Below are positions 36,901 to 45,578 of a stretch of DNA of 64,000 nt, piece after piece. A model generated the notes under the pieces. It was not told the DNA's origin. It made no database searches and was given only the letters and a program-made list of their open reading frames with translations. The stretch's first letter is position 1, and every line of letters begins with the position of its first letter. Made by a program: the position numbers and the translations under genes. Location of the stretch: the NCBI RefSeq assembly GCF_002727065.1, contig NZ_PDVP01000003.1, positions 248,001 to 312,000 on the forward strand, in the 5' to 3' direction. Source of the DNA: Zhengella mangrovi. Lineage in GTDB: Bacteria; Pseudomonadota; Alphaproteobacteria; Rhizobiales; Rhizobiaceae.

Positions 36901-39371
36901 GGCAGCGACAGGCTGCGCTCGACCGCCCGCCCCGCGCCTTCGCGCATGCGGATCGTCACGGTCGCCTCCAGCGGCCGCGTGGTCGACGGCAGTGTGCCGA
37001 GGTCCAGCCCGATCTCCGCCTGCCCGGCATCGTCGAGCACGGGAAGCCCCTGCAGCGGAACCGTCGTCCGGCCGCTGTCATCGTCCTCGGCCATGCCGAA
37101 GATGTAGCCGTCGTGGCCCGGCCGGTTGCTGACCGGGCTCACCTGCACCTCGCCTTCCATGGAAAGCCCGGCGGCAGGTGCGCCGTAGAGGAACCGCCCG
37201 GTCACCGAGACCGCGCCGCCTTCGTTCGGATCCAGTACGGGCCCGGAAGCCGACGCGAGGTCGAACTCGATCCGGTCGGGCACGAAGTCCTCCACCAGGA
37301 AGGTCTGCTCGGCCAGCGCCGTTTCCTTCGGGTCGGCATGGATGCGCACCGTCCAGGCACCGCGCATGGCGTTGTCCGGCAGCGGCAGGTCGATCACGTG
37401 GCCACCGGCCTTCGGCGAGGCCGAGACCATGCGCCGGTCCTCCACCCCGTCGGGACGCTGGAAGATGAAGGTCAGCGGCAGGCTCTCCACGGCGTTGGCC
37501 GACCCGTCGCGCGCCAGTGCCGTGACGTGCACCGTGTCGCCGGCCCGATAGATGCCGCGCTCGGTGAAGGCATAGACGTCGATGGCGCCCGGCGCCGGAC
37601 GCCCCTCCACGCCGCGGTCGGAAAGGTCGAACCCGGCCTTGGTCAGGTCGAGGAAGACGAAGCCGGCCCCGGCCGCCTCCGCAACCAGCACCGATGGCGA
37701 CAGGCCACCCGTGCCGCGGATCAGGCCGGCATCGAAGCGTGCCACGCCGTCAGCGTCGCTCACGCCCTCGCCGAGCACCTCGTTGTTGCGCGCGATCAGC
37801 CGGACCTTCGCGCCGGCCAGCGGCGTGGCGGAATCCAGCGAGCGGGCGAACACGGTCAGGCCGTCGAGCCCGGATTGTGCCGACAGGCCGATGTCGGACA
37901 CGGTGAACCACTGCGTCGCCCGGCTGTTCCAGTCTTCCGACGTGTCGCCCTTGGCCCTGGCCACCAGCGCGTAGACCCCGGGTTTGCGATCCGGCAGCAC
38001 GGTGTCCAGCGGCAGGGCCGTCGTCACTTCCTGGTTCAGGTCGCCCGGCGTCTCCATCGCTCCGGACCACACGAGATTGCCCTGGCGATCCATGATCTCG
38101 TCGGCCTGGTAGCCGGACAGGTTCTGCAGGAACTTGCCGTCCTCGGTGAGTTGCGCCAGCGCCCGCTCGCCGATCCGGTAAAGCTGCAACTCCACTTCCG
38201 GCGCATTCACGGTGACGACCGGGATGGCCTGGCGGCCCTTGGCGGGCAGCACGAAGGCCTCGCCGGTGAACCGGGCAAACGGCGCGCGGTCACGCACGTA
38301 GACGGAAATGTCCACCGGCGCTTCCAGCACCTCGCCGACAGCCGACGGCAGGCCGTCGCGCAGCGTCACGGCATAGCGCTCGCCATGCTTGAGCCCGTTG
38401 ATGCAGATCTCGCGTCCCTGCGCATCGAAGGCCGGCGCCTCCCCGCCGTTGAGGCGGATGTAAGGCGCGTAGTCGACGCCTTTGACCAGGTTTTCCGAAA
38501 GCTGCAGGCAGGCGCGCGGCGTCGCCGTGTCCGCGTCGACCGTGTTGTCGACGACCCTGAAGCCCTTGCGCGCACGCAGATCGGCATAGTCGGCCCGCAC
38601 CTGCTCGTCCTCGGCAAGCGCCAGCGAGGCCTTGTAGGCTTCGAGCGCGGGACGGAACTGGCTGCGCAGCTCCAGCGCCTTCGCCAGTTCATTCAGCGCC
38701 TCGGCCCGGTCCGGCGTGGTCCGCGATGTCTCGTAGGCATTGTAGGCCGCCGAAGTCGCAAACTGCTGCAACTTGTAGCGTTCCGAACCGCGATCCGGTG
38801 TCATCGCGCGGATGCCGCGCGCCAGCGCGCTCCACAGGCGCGAATCGTCCATGGTCAGCGCCACGGCTCCCGAGAGCAGCGTTACCGCCTTGCGCGCATC
38901 GCCACCGGAAAGCGCCGCGAAACCGTCCTGCGCCATGAAAGCCGGATTGCGCCCGGCCAGCCGCTTGGCAGTCGCGTCGAGCTGCTCGCGGTAGGTACGC
39001 GCCTCGACAGGCATGGAATCGGGAATGAAGGCGAGTGGTGGCGGCGCTCCAAGGTCTTCCTGGCGCTCGACCACCACCCGGCCGGCCACCGCACCGTCGA
39101 AGGGATTGACCGTTCCGTGATCGGATTTCAGGAAACACCAGCCAGCCCTGGTGTTGTAGGTGAAGGCCCGGCATTCCCGGTCGTTGAGGCAGATCGCCTC
39201 GCACTGCTGCAGGCTCACATCCTTTTCGGTTCTCAGGTCGAAGCCGAAATAGTCCGCGTTTTCAATGGTCTCTATATGGCGAACCTCCGCAGCCGATGCC
39301 AGCGAAACGCCGGCCAGCGCGAGGACGAAAACAGCCATTGCCAAGGAAAACGGGCGAAGAGAAGACAGCAT
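33909..39371 (-). CDS. yfhM: Bacterial alpha-2-macroglobulin with N-terminal PAN/Apple-like domain (YfhM type)
   Basis: Large periplasmic protease trap of 1820 residues. A Sec signal peptide ends at about residue 28 (SLASAAE) without a lipobox cysteine, so unlike the E. coli protein it is probably soluble in the periplasm. Residues about 35-95 look like a PAN/Apple domain, with QQCEAICLNDRECRAFTYN. A tetratricopeptide-like helical stretch (about 125-265) and macroglobulin domains follow. The thioester motif CAEQ is intact at Cys1374 (YGCAEQTT). It is coupled to pbpC; together they are thought to protect the cell wall when the outer membrane is breached. Confidence 0.93.
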   Translation of the reverse strand: MLSSLRPFSLAMAVFVLALAGVSLASAAEVRHIETIENADYFGFDLRTEKDVSLQQCEAICLNDRECRAFTYNTRAGWCFLKSDHGTVNPFDGAVAGRVVVERQEDLGAPPPLAFIPDSMPVEARTYREQLDATAKRLAGRNPAFMAQDGFAALSGGDARKAVTLLSGAVALTMDDSRLWSALARGIRAMTPDRGSERYKLQQFATSAAYNAYETSRTTPDRAEALNELAKALELRSQFRPALEAYKASLALAEDEQVRADYADLRARKGFRVVDNTVDADTATPRACLQLSENLVKGVDYAPYIRLNGGEAPAFDAQGREICINGLKHGERYAVTLRDGLPSAVGEVLEAPVDISVYVRDRAPFARFTGEAFVLPAKGRQAIPVVTVNAPEVELQLYRIGERALAQLTEDGKFLQNLSGYQADEIMDRQGNLVWSGAMETPGDLNQEVTTALPLDTVLPDRKPGVYALVARAKGDTSEDWNSRATQWFTVSDIGLSAQSGLDGLTVFARSLDSATPLAGAKVRLIARNNEVLGEGVSDADGVARFDAGLIRGTGGLSPSVLVAEAAGAGFVFLDLTKAGFDLSDRGVEGRPAPGAIDVYAFTERGIYRAGDTVHVTALARDGSANAVESLPLTFIFQRPDGVEDRRMVSASPKAGGHVIDLPLPDNAMRGAWTVRIHADPKETALAEQTFLVEDFVPDRIEFDLASASGPVLDPNEGGAVSVTGRFLYGAPAAGLSMEGEVQVSPVSNRPGHDGYIFGMAEDDDSGRTTVPLQGLPVLDDAGQAEIGLDLGTLPSTTRPLEATVTIRMREGAGRAVERSLSLPIKPMATMIGVKPGFADGQAPEGATVSFNVIAVDRDGAQVAAQGLSWRLLRVTRNYQWYRDGSSWRYEAADFTSVQSSGTVDASAATPATIDMPVEWGRYRLEVEGADAITSYDFHAGWYVETSSLDTPDGLEIALDKDGYKPGETARLKVSPRFAGELLVTVGSDRVLATKRASVPADGAEIEIPVGDDWGAGAYVTATLYRPGSAGESRMPARAIGVKWLGVDVSARTLDVALDLAAQTVPNQAFEVPLTVTGAKEGETVFATVAAVDVGILNLTGYQPPKPEEWYYGQRRMGLEIRDVYGRLIDGSQGALGHLRTGGDGPGMQSKGSPPKGKLVAFFSGPVRVGADGKAVVRFDMPQFNGTVRVMATAWSATATGSATRDVIVREPVVVIAGTPRFMATGDRSELRFDIANTDGPTGDYAVTVETSGPLTLAGDLPGKVVLGKGARTVLRLPVSAGAPGAAGLTLTLAHANDVRVVHDVSFPVRPGALPVTVRREIELLANGGSLTVDRQLLADSVIRDASVSVAVTRLAAFDIPGLLMSLDRYPYGCAEQTTSRALPLLYLSDLEGEAADPEIDKRIDKAIARVLAYQSSSGSFGLWSPGSGDLWLDAYVSDFLTRAQEKGFKVPQTAMQLALGNLENNLAYVNDVSERGREIAYALYVLARNRKASAGDLRYYADTKLDAFDSPMARAQLAASLSLYGDGDRSARLFRASLDLAEQQADQAVQARDDYGSKLRDGAAILALAAESKPEPAGIREMTRFVANQKRHRPYTSTQEEAWMLLAARALATQNAAMDLTVNGTDHAGAFTVRRTGIDLVDAPITVKNNGAEPVTAVVTSVAAPVDPLPAGGNGFTIARSYFTLDGKPASLQQVAQNQRLVVVLQIAELNTWPSRIVVTDLLPAGFEIDNPALTGSAQLSNFEWLGNVNPAHLEFLDDRFVAAFNRSAGDSRTLQLAYVVRAVTPGAYVHPAAQVEDMYRPQFSAHTSTGYVEVVEAR

Positions 39372-39463
39372 GGGATCCTCCCGCTGTGATTGACGCCCCT
39401 GTCGACGGCAAGTCTCTCACCCAGTGGCAGGCGAAGTCAACGGCCAACACCGGCCCGGGAGCA

Positions 39464-40366
39464 TCAAAGCGGCAGAAAAGCGTTGTCGCGGATGGCCTCG
39501 ATCACCGCCAGCCGGCTCTCGTCGACGTCCTTGCGCGACGTGTCCACCATCGCCTCGGCCTTGGCATAGAGCGCTTCGCGGCTGGTCAGGATCGATTTCA
39601 GTTCGTCCATGGCCGCCGGGTTGCCGGCCATCGGGCGCTCGTCGCCCTGCCCGCGCACCCGGTTCATGTGTTCCTCGGGCTGGGCCTTGAGCCAGATCGT
39701 GTGGCAATGGCGAAGGAGATAGTTATAGGTGTCGGGCTCCGAGACGATCCCGCCGGCAACCGCGAGCACGAGTTGTTCGTGGGTCGCTACGAGGTTGACC
39801 AGCGCCTGCTTCTCCAGCCGCCGGTATCCCTCCTGGCCGTACAGCGCGATCACCTCGTCGACCGGCATGCCGGCCACTTCCTCGATCACCTGGTTCAGTT
39901 CGACGAAAGCCACGCCGAGATCACGCGCCGCCAGGCGACCGAGCGTCGACTTGCCGGCGCCGCGCAGCCCGATCAGCGCAACCCGTCCCGACCGCCGCGT
40001 GCCGGTGTCGTTGGGATCGAGGATTTCCATGACCCGCGCGCGCTGGTCACGGGTCGCCTGGCGGAACAGGCGCATCAGCGTGATGGCGTCCGAGGTCCAC
40101 GGATCGTCGCGTCCGACCAGCCATTCGATCTCGAAATCCAGCGAACGCGCGATCTTGCGCAGCAGCGCAATGGAAACGTTGCCGTCGCCCCCTTCGAGCT
40201 GGGCCAGGTAGCGCTGCGATACGCCGGAGAGTTCCGACAGCTGGCGCCGGGAAATGCCCTTCCGGTTGCGTGCCATGCGCACGCGCTCGCCGACCATCGC
40301 GATGAACTCGCCGGTCTCGCTGTCCTCGTCGTCCGGACCAGTGGCTGCGCTGGCCTGTTTCAGCAT
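39464..40366 (-). CDS. boxR: Benzoyl-CoA-responsive regulator BoxR (BzdR type)
   Basis: Repressor of benzoate genes, 300 residues, with a helix-turn-helix (RRQLSELSGVSQRYLAQLE, about 40-58) joined to a shikimate-kinase-like domain (about 127-300). In BzdR this second domain senses benzoyl-CoA. The P-loop GLRGAGKST is at 133-141. The kinase substrate aspartate is replaced by Asn158 (ELNQV) and the usual GGG is AGG at 204-206, which argues against kinase activity. The ATG at 40366 has GGGGAAG upstream. A TGCA-N6-TGCA operator lies 29 bases upstream, indicating autoregulation. Confidence 0.95.
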   Translation of the reverse strand: MLKQASAATGPDDEDSETGEFIAMVGERVRMARNRKGISRRQLSELSGVSQRYLAQLEGGDGNVSIALLRKIARSLDFEIEWLVGRDDPWTSDAITLMRLFRQATRDQRARVMEILDPNDTGTRRSGRVALIGLRGAGKSTLGRLAARDLGVAFVELNQVIEEVAGMPVDEVIALYGQEGYRRLEKQALVNLVATHEQLVLAVAGGIVSEPDTYNYLLRHCHTIWLKAQPEEHMNRVRGQGDERPMAGNPAAMDELKSILTSREALYAKAEAMVDTSRKDVDESRLAVIEAIRDNAFLPL

Positions 40367-40394
40367 CGGCTTCCCCGGAATTTCTTCCCCTCGA

Positions 40395-40408
40395 TGCACG
40401 ATAATGCA
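40395..40408. promoter_or_regulatory. BoxR/BzdR-type operator upstream of boxR
   Basis: TGCA-CGATAA-TGCA at 29 to 42 bases before the boxR start, an exact TGCA-N6-TGCA match. A degenerate relative, TGCG-TTATAA-TGCC, lies at 40429-40442. Confidence 0.82.
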
Positions 40409-40467
40409 TCGCTTCGCGGACGGCAAGCTGCGTTATAATGCCGAAGCTGTCAGACCGCGTCGGGAAA

Positions 40468-40908
40468 TCAGGCGTCGAGTGCCAGGTGCGCAACCTTCTC
40501 GCGCACGAAGTCCGGGGCCTTGATCTTGGTGAGATGCGTCTTGGCATCCACGAAGACTTCCACGAACTGGCCCTCGAAGCACAGCGTCCCGTCCTGGTAA
40601 CCCTCGACGGAAAAGCGGATCGAGCTGTCGCCAAGGCGCATGAGCCGCACCTGGCATTGCAGCCGGTGGCGTGGCGTGACCGGGGACCGGAAGTCGACGG
40701 AGAGATGGACGAACGGCGTGCCGTAGCCTTTGTCGATGTTCATCCGGAACCAGTCGTCGCCCACCTTGGCGTCCCACCAGGCGTCGATGGCTTCCAGCGC
40801 GAAATACGGGATGCGCCCGGTATAGGCGATCTGCGCGGGATCGCAGTCTGCCCAGCCGACCCGGATCTCGTGGGTGAAGACCTTCTCGTCCTCAGTAGGT
40901 TTCGACAT
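40468..40908 (-). CDS. Hotdog acyl-CoA thioesterase in the box cluster (4-hydroxybenzoyl-CoA thioesterase type)
   Basis: A 146-residue hotdog protein of the 4-hydroxybenzoyl-CoA thioesterase/YbgC group. The catalytic-loop motif GWADCDPAQIAYTGRIPYFALEAIDAWW lies at about residues 18-45, with the Asp nucleophile candidate in DPAQ. It probably hydrolyses benzoyl-CoA or its oxygenated products to prevent CoA depletion. Its start overlaps the boxA stop by 17 bases, so it is translated from the same boxC-boxB-boxA message. Confidence 0.88.
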   Translation of the reverse strand: MSKPTEDEKVFTHEIRVGWADCDPAQIAYTGRIPYFALEAIDAWWDAKVGDDWFRMNIDKGYGTPFVHLSVDFRSPVTPRHRLQCQVRLMRLGDSSIRFSVEGYQDGTLCFEGQFVEVFVDAKTHLTKIKAPDFVREKVAHLALDA

Positions 40909-42094
40909 GGTAGCGTCCCTGTTCCCGCATGGCGTCGCGCAGGGAAATCCACTCCACGCCGGTGCTTTCCGCAATATTGGTGAGCGCCTTTTCCACACCC
41001 TCTTCCATGCCGCGCAGGCCGCAGATGTAGACGTGGGTATTTTCATCGCCCAGGAGTTCGGCGATTTCCTCTTCCTCGACCTTGAGCCGGTCCTGCACGT
41101 ATTCCTTCGGCGCGCCGGGAATGCGGCTGAACACGAGGTGCTTGCTGAGCACCCGGTTCGGCACCTTGTTGAGCGGGCCGAAATACGGAAGGCTGTCGGG
41201 CGACCGGGCGCCGAAGAACAGCGTCATCGATCCGCCGTGCGTCCCGACGGTGCGCTGGCGGCGCATGGTGAAGGCACGGAATGGCGCCGACCCGGTGCCG
41301 GTGCAGATCATCAGCAGGCGTGCCTGCGGATCGTCCGGCAGCAGGAAGGTGGAGCCGAAGGGACCGGTCACGTCGACCTCGTCGCCGATCTTCAGGTCGC
41401 AGACGTAGTTGGAACACACGCCCTTGTCCTCGCGCTTCACCGTCAGCGACAGGTTGTTGTAGTTCGGCCGCTCGCCGTCCCGCGGGCTGGAGACGGAATA
41501 GAGCCGCGGCAGGTGCGGCTTGCCGCTGGCATCGGTGCCGGGCGCGATGATGCCGATCGACTGGCCTTCGAGAACCGGCATCGACTGGTTGCCGAAGTCG
41601 AGGATGATATGGCGCACATCGCTGTCCGACCCCTCGGCCGTCAGGCGGAAATTGCCGGCCACGCGGGCCTTTGCCGGCTTGGAGATCGTGTAGAGGTTGA
41701 CCGAGGGCTTGGACGCCGTGGCCGGCGCCCTGGATCGTCCGCCAGCCCCGGCATGGGCTTCGGCCAGCAGCTTGGCCATCTCGTCGTCCAGCGCTTCGAT
41801 GGACGTGTCGGACCCGCTCTCGCCGCCACCGGCCGGAATGTCTTCCTGCGCCGGCAGTTCCTCCCAGGAAAACTGCTCTTCCAGGCTATAGGGCTTGGTC
41901 ACGACCCGCCATTCATCGATCGAGCCGGTCGGGCAGACCGGGATGCAATCCATGCAGAAATTGCATTTCTCGAAATCCACCACCACGTTCTCGTCGTCAT
42001 GCGTGATGGCCTCGATCGGGCAGGTCATTTCGCATGTATAGCAACGGATGCAGATTTCCGGATCGATGAGATGCTGCTTCAGCGGCTTGGTCAT
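40892..42094 (-). CDS. boxA: Benzoyl-CoA 2,3-epoxidase reductase subunit BoxA
   Basis: NADPH-dependent reductase of 400 residues that feeds electrons to BoxB. The N-terminal domain has two [4Fe-4S] motifs, CIRCYTCEMTCP near residue 15 and CNFCMDCIPVCP near residue 44. A linker (about 75-130) leads to a ferredoxin-NADP reductase module with the FAD motif RLYSVSS near residue 198, the NADP motif CTGTGSAPFRAF near residue 265 and a terminal aromatic (ETY). It is downstream of boxB and overlaps the thioesterase gene. Confidence 0.96.
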   Translation of the reverse strand: MTKPLKQHLIDPEICIRCYTCEMTCPIEAITHDDENVVVDFEKCNFCMDCIPVCPTGSIDEWRVVTKPYSLEEQFSWEELPAQEDIPAGGGESGSDTSIEALDDEMAKLLAEAHAGAGGRSRAPATASKPSVNLYTISKPAKARVAGNFRLTAEGSDSDVRHIILDFGNQSMPVLEGQSIGIIAPGTDASGKPHLPRLYSVSSPRDGERPNYNNLSLTVKREDKGVCSNYVCDLKIGDEVDVTGPFGSTFLLPDDPQARLLMICTGTGSAPFRAFTMRRQRTVGTHGGSMTLFFGARSPDSLPYFGPLNKVPNRVLSKHLVFSRIPGAPKEYVQDRLKVEEEEIAELLGDENTHVYICGLRGMEEGVEKALTNIAESTGVEWISLRDAMREQGRYHVETY

Positions 42095-42226
42095 GACGGA
42101 TCCCTCGAAGTCCTCGCGCGTGTTCGCGCTTGTCGTATATGGTTCTCCCCCGCGCGAAAAGCCGGGGGAGCCAGGTTCGGGCCCTGAAAAGGCACCGGGC
42201 CGGCAATGCGGCCCGGCACGCTTGCA

Positions 42227-43678
42227 TCAGGCCATGTGCAGCTTGACGTACTCGAAGTCGCCCGGCTTGTTGTCGATGCCAACCTTCGGCGCCGCGATCC
42301 AGCTGGCGAACTTGCCAGGCTCGGTCACCGGCTTCATCAGCGACTGGATGTAGTCGCCATCGGCCTTGGACGGCAGCCACTCGTCGCGGCGGCTGTCCCA
42401 TTCCTCGCGGCTGATCACCAGGCCTTCCGGCGAGACCGGCGCGCCCGAGAACGTGCCGATGTGGCGATGGAAGGCTTCGTGCGGCAGCGCCAGCTCGAAA
42501 TCGATGTTGTGCTTGCGGATGATCTGGTTCCAGCGGCGCACGCCACCGCGCGCATCCTCGGTGTAGTCGTCGCGAAGGCGCATGTTGATCGCCGAGATCG
42601 CGTTGACGTCGCGGACCGTGATCTGCTTGCCGTCGAATTCCGCCACCGGGTAGGTCGCGTCCTTCAGCCGGTGATCGTCTTCCAGCTTGTTCTCGCGGTA
42701 GCGGCCCTTCAGACCCCAGTTGAAGGAATTGGCCGCGTTGGTCGACACTTCCGAGCCGAACAGATCGAGCGACAGCGTGTAGTGAAGGTTCAGCTTCTTC
42801 TGGATGGTCGGCAGGTCGATGACGCCGAGCGCACGGATCTTGTCGATGTCGTAGGGATCGACAATGCCGGCCTCGTTCATCATCTCGCAGGTCTTCTGGA
42901 TCGTGCGCCCCACGCCCGTCTCGCCGACGAACATGTGGTGCGCTTCTTCCGTCAGCATGAAGCGGCAGGTTCGGCTCAGCGGATCGAAACCGGACTGCGC
43001 CAGGCTCTCAAGCTGCATCTTGCCGTCACGGTCGGTGAAGTAGGTGAACATGAAGAACGACAGCCAGTCCGGCGTTTCCTCGTTGAAGGCGCCCAGCATG
43101 CGCGGGGCCTCTTCCGAGCCCGACTGGCGGCGCAGCAGGTCGTCGGCTTCCTCGCGGCCGTCGGCACCGAAATACTTGTGCAGCAGGTAGACCATCGCCC
43201 ACAGGTGCCGGCCTTCCTCGACGTTGACCTGGAACAGGTTGCGCATGTCGTAGAGCGACGGCGCGGTCTTGCCGAGGAAGCGCTGCTGCTCGACGGAGGC
43301 CGGCTCGGTGTCGCCCTGGATGACGATCAGGCGGCGCAGCAGCGCGCGATACTCGCCCGGCACTTCCTGCCAGGCCGGCTCGCCGTAGTGCTCGCCGCAG
43401 GGGATGATGCGGTTCTCGACCTGCGGCGCCAGCAGCACGCCCCAGCGGTATTCCGGCATCTTCACGTAGTCGAACTTGGCCCAGCCCTGCGGGTCGACCG
43501 AGACCGCGGTGCGCAGGTAGACGAGGCTCTTCTGGAAATTTTCCGGGATCAGGTCGTTCCACCAGTTGATATAGCCCGGATGCCACTTCTCCAGCGCTTT
43601 GAGCACGCGCCTGTCGCTGGAGAGGCCGACGTTGTTCGGGATCAGCGTGTCGTAGGACACATTCATCGTATCTGCCAT
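42227..43678 (-). CDS. boxB: Benzoyl-CoA 2,3-epoxidase oxygenase subunit BoxB
   Basis: Di-iron oxygenase of 483 residues that forms 2,3-epoxybenzoyl-CoA. Iron-ligand elements are visible in VNVEEGRHLWAMVY near residue 151 and LTEEAHHMFVGE near residue 239. The N-terminal VSYDTLIPNNVGLSSDRRVLKALEKWHPGY is typical of BoxB. It lies between boxC (90 bases upstream) and boxA (132 bases downstream) on the leftward message. Confidence 0.96.
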   Translation of the reverse strand: MADTMNVSYDTLIPNNVGLSSDRRVLKALEKWHPGYINWWNDLIPENFQKSLVYLRTAVSVDPQGWAKFDYVKMPEYRWGVLLAPQVENRIIPCGEHYGEPAWQEVPGEYRALLRRLIVIQGDTEPASVEQQRFLGKTAPSLYDMRNLFQVNVEEGRHLWAMVYLLHKYFGADGREEADDLLRRQSGSEEAPRMLGAFNEETPDWLSFFMFTYFTDRDGKMQLESLAQSGFDPLSRTCRFMLTEEAHHMFVGETGVGRTIQKTCEMMNEAGIVDPYDIDKIRALGVIDLPTIQKKLNLHYTLSLDLFGSEVSTNAANSFNWGLKGRYRENKLEDDHRLKDATYPVAEFDGKQITVRDVNAISAINMRLRDDYTEDARGGVRRWNQIIRKHNIDFELALPHEAFHRHIGTFSGAPVSPEGLVISREEWDSRRDEWLPSKADGDYIQSLMKPVTEPGKFASWIAAPKVGIDNKPGDFEYVKLHMA

Positions 43679-43768
43679 TGTTCACTCCCGTTCGTTCATG
43701 ACGTTTCGGTTCCCGGTATGCGGGAAGTCCGGGCGCGCTCCCGCGCCCGGCAAAGCTGGAACTCCGCG

Positions 43769-45433
43769 TCAGACGCGGCGCATGTCGTAATTGCCGCGCT
43801 GGCCGGTGCCGTAGCGCTGCAGTGCGCCTTCCGGACCCACGGCGTTGGGACGCTGGAACACCCAGTTCTGCCAGGCGGTCAGCCGGCCGAAGATACGCGT
43901 TTCCATCGTCTCCGGCCCGGCGAAGCGCAGGTTGGCTTCCATGGCCGTCATCGCGTCGGGCGAGAAGGAGGCCCGCTCTTCCAGGAAGATGCGGACTTCG
44001 TCTTCCCAGTCGATATCGTCGAAGGCGAAGGTCACCAGGCCCAGATCGGAGGCCTGTTCGGCTTCCATTGCCTCGCCGATATGGTCCTTCGCCTCGTCCA
44101 CCTTCTCCGGCTCGCCCAGGAAGCGGGTCTGCAGCCGCGTCAGGTCGTTCGACATCGGGTAACGTCCGAAGTTGGCGTCGCTCAGGCGGATCGTCGCCAC
44201 CGGGCGGTTGTCCCCCTCGAATTCGCCATCGGCCATGTAGGAACGGTCCACGGCGAACAGGATTTCGGCCAGCGTGCCGGCGAAGCAGGAACCGGGCTCG
44301 ACCAGCGCCACCAGCGACCGCGACGTCAGGTCCAGCCGCTTCAGCACGCGCTTCCAGTAGAGCGCGATCTCGCGGGCGAACCAGTCAGAGCCGGCGTTGT
44401 CGAGCACGACCTTCTCGTGCGCCATCACGCGGTCCGCGTCGCCCTGGGTGCGGATGACCAGCACGCCGGTCTCCAGTTCGTTGATGCGCAGGTGCAGGAT
44501 GGCGTCATCCAGTTCGCGCGCACAGCGCAGCATCCAGCCTTCGGCGCCCGCGGCATGCAGTGCGGCCGCATCGGCCGGCGCATCCTGGTCGGGCCCTGAA
44601 ATGGTCATCGTCGCCACCCGCTTGTCGCGATCGATCGACACCTCGACCGTAGTGTAGGACAGCGAACCGTCGTCGTGGATCGTGCGCTTGAGCGGCGTCA
44701 GCCTGACACCCTTGGCGTCGGACGGACGGTCGGACTTGGCCGCAAACGCGCGGGCCCGTTCGGCCACGGCGTCGTCGAACTTCGAATTGGCGACGACCTC
44801 GTCGACGAGACGCCAGTCCTTGGCCTTCTTGCCGCGCACGCCCTCCTCGATGGAGCAGAATACGTCGGCGAGATCGCGGCGGACCTTGCGCTTGTCGGTC
44901 ACGCGGGTCAGGCCGCCGGTGCCGGGCAACACCGCCAGCAACGGCACTTCCGGCAGCGCCACCGACGACGATCCGTCATCGGTCAGCATGATGTAGTCGC
45001 AGGCCAGCGCCAGTTCGTAGCCGCCGCCGGCGCAGGCGCCCTTGACCGCGGCGATGTAGTACTGGCCGCTTTCCGCGCCCGCCGCCTCGAAGGTGTTGCG
45101 CGTCTCGTTGGTGAACTTGCAGAAATTGACCTTGTGCGCATGGGCCGCACCGCCGAGCATGCGGATGTTGGCGCCGGCGCAGAAGACACGGTCCTTGCCG
45201 GACTGCATCACCACGACCTTGACCTCGGGATGCTCGAAGCGCAGCCTCTGCACCGCGTCGGCCAGTTCGATGTCGACACCGAGGTCGTAGGAATTCAGCT
45301 TGAGCTGGTAACCCTCGAAGAGGGTTGCATCCTCGTTGACGTCCATGATCAGGCGCGCGACGTCGCCGTCGATCTCGATGCGCCAGTGCTTGTAGGTTTC
45401 CGGGTTCGTCTGGAAATCGATGATCTTTGCCAT
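43769..45433 (-). CDS. boxC: 2,3-epoxybenzoyl-CoA dihydrolase BoxC
   Basis: Ring-cleaving hydrolase of 554 residues that turns 2,3-epoxybenzoyl-CoA into 3,4-dehydroadipyl-CoA semialdehyde and formate. It is a long crotonase-fold protein with FCAGANIRMLGG near residue 84 and GACAGGGYELALACDYIML near residue 129, followed by a second crotonase-like half. The start at 45433 is preceded by GGAGGGATG; an open frame extending to 45478 enters the operator. It is the first gene of boxC-boxB-boxA-thioesterase. The next enzyme, BoxD, is not in this window. Confidence 0.96.
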   Translation of the reverse strand: MAKIIDFQTNPETYKHWRIEIDGDVARLIMDVNEDATLFEGYQLKLNSYDLGVDIELADAVQRLRFEHPEVKVVVMQSGKDRVFCAGANIRMLGGAAHAHKVNFCKFTNETRNTFEAAGAESGQYYIAAVKGACAGGGYELALACDYIMLTDDGSSSVALPEVPLLAVLPGTGGLTRVTDKRKVRRDLADVFCSIEEGVRGKKAKDWRLVDEVVANSKFDDAVAERARAFAAKSDRPSDAKGVRLTPLKRTIHDDGSLSYTTVEVSIDRDKRVATMTISGPDQDAPADAAALHAAGAEGWMLRCARELDDAILHLRINELETGVLVIRTQGDADRVMAHEKVVLDNAGSDWFAREIALYWKRVLKRLDLTSRSLVALVEPGSCFAGTLAEILFAVDRSYMADGEFEGDNRPVATIRLSDANFGRYPMSNDLTRLQTRFLGEPEKVDEAKDHIGEAMEAEQASDLGLVTFAFDDIDWEDEVRIFLEERASFSPDAMTAMEANLRFAGPETMETRIFGRLTAWQNWVFQRPNAVGPEGALQRYGTGQRGNYDMRRV

Positions 45434-45473
45434 CGCGGCATCCCTCCGCTGTTCTGATTGATCGTCAACATAA

Positions 45474-45487
45474 TGCACTTTACTGCA
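45474..45487. promoter_or_regulatory. BoxR/BzdR-type operator proximal to boxC
   Basis: TGCA-CTTTAC-TGCA, an exact TGCA-N6-TGCA site 41 bases upstream of boxC. The surrounding 45440-45700 region is markedly AT-rich and forms the divergent control region with the MarR gene. Confidence 0.82.
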
Positions 45488-45578
45488 TAAATCCAGCCTC
45501 CATTTGCGAAATCTCGATTTTTCATAATTTCATACGCAAAATCAGATCGTTAAACTGCCAATGAGCCCAATCTCGTGG

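Noticed and set aside
36555-39389. A 944-codon open frame on the plus strand opposite the alpha-2-macroglobulin gene
   Set aside because: Long antisense open frames are expected in GC-rich coding DNA. The minus-strand protein has clear domains, a signal peptide and a thioester motif; the plus-strand reading is rich in Arg and Gly with no domain.
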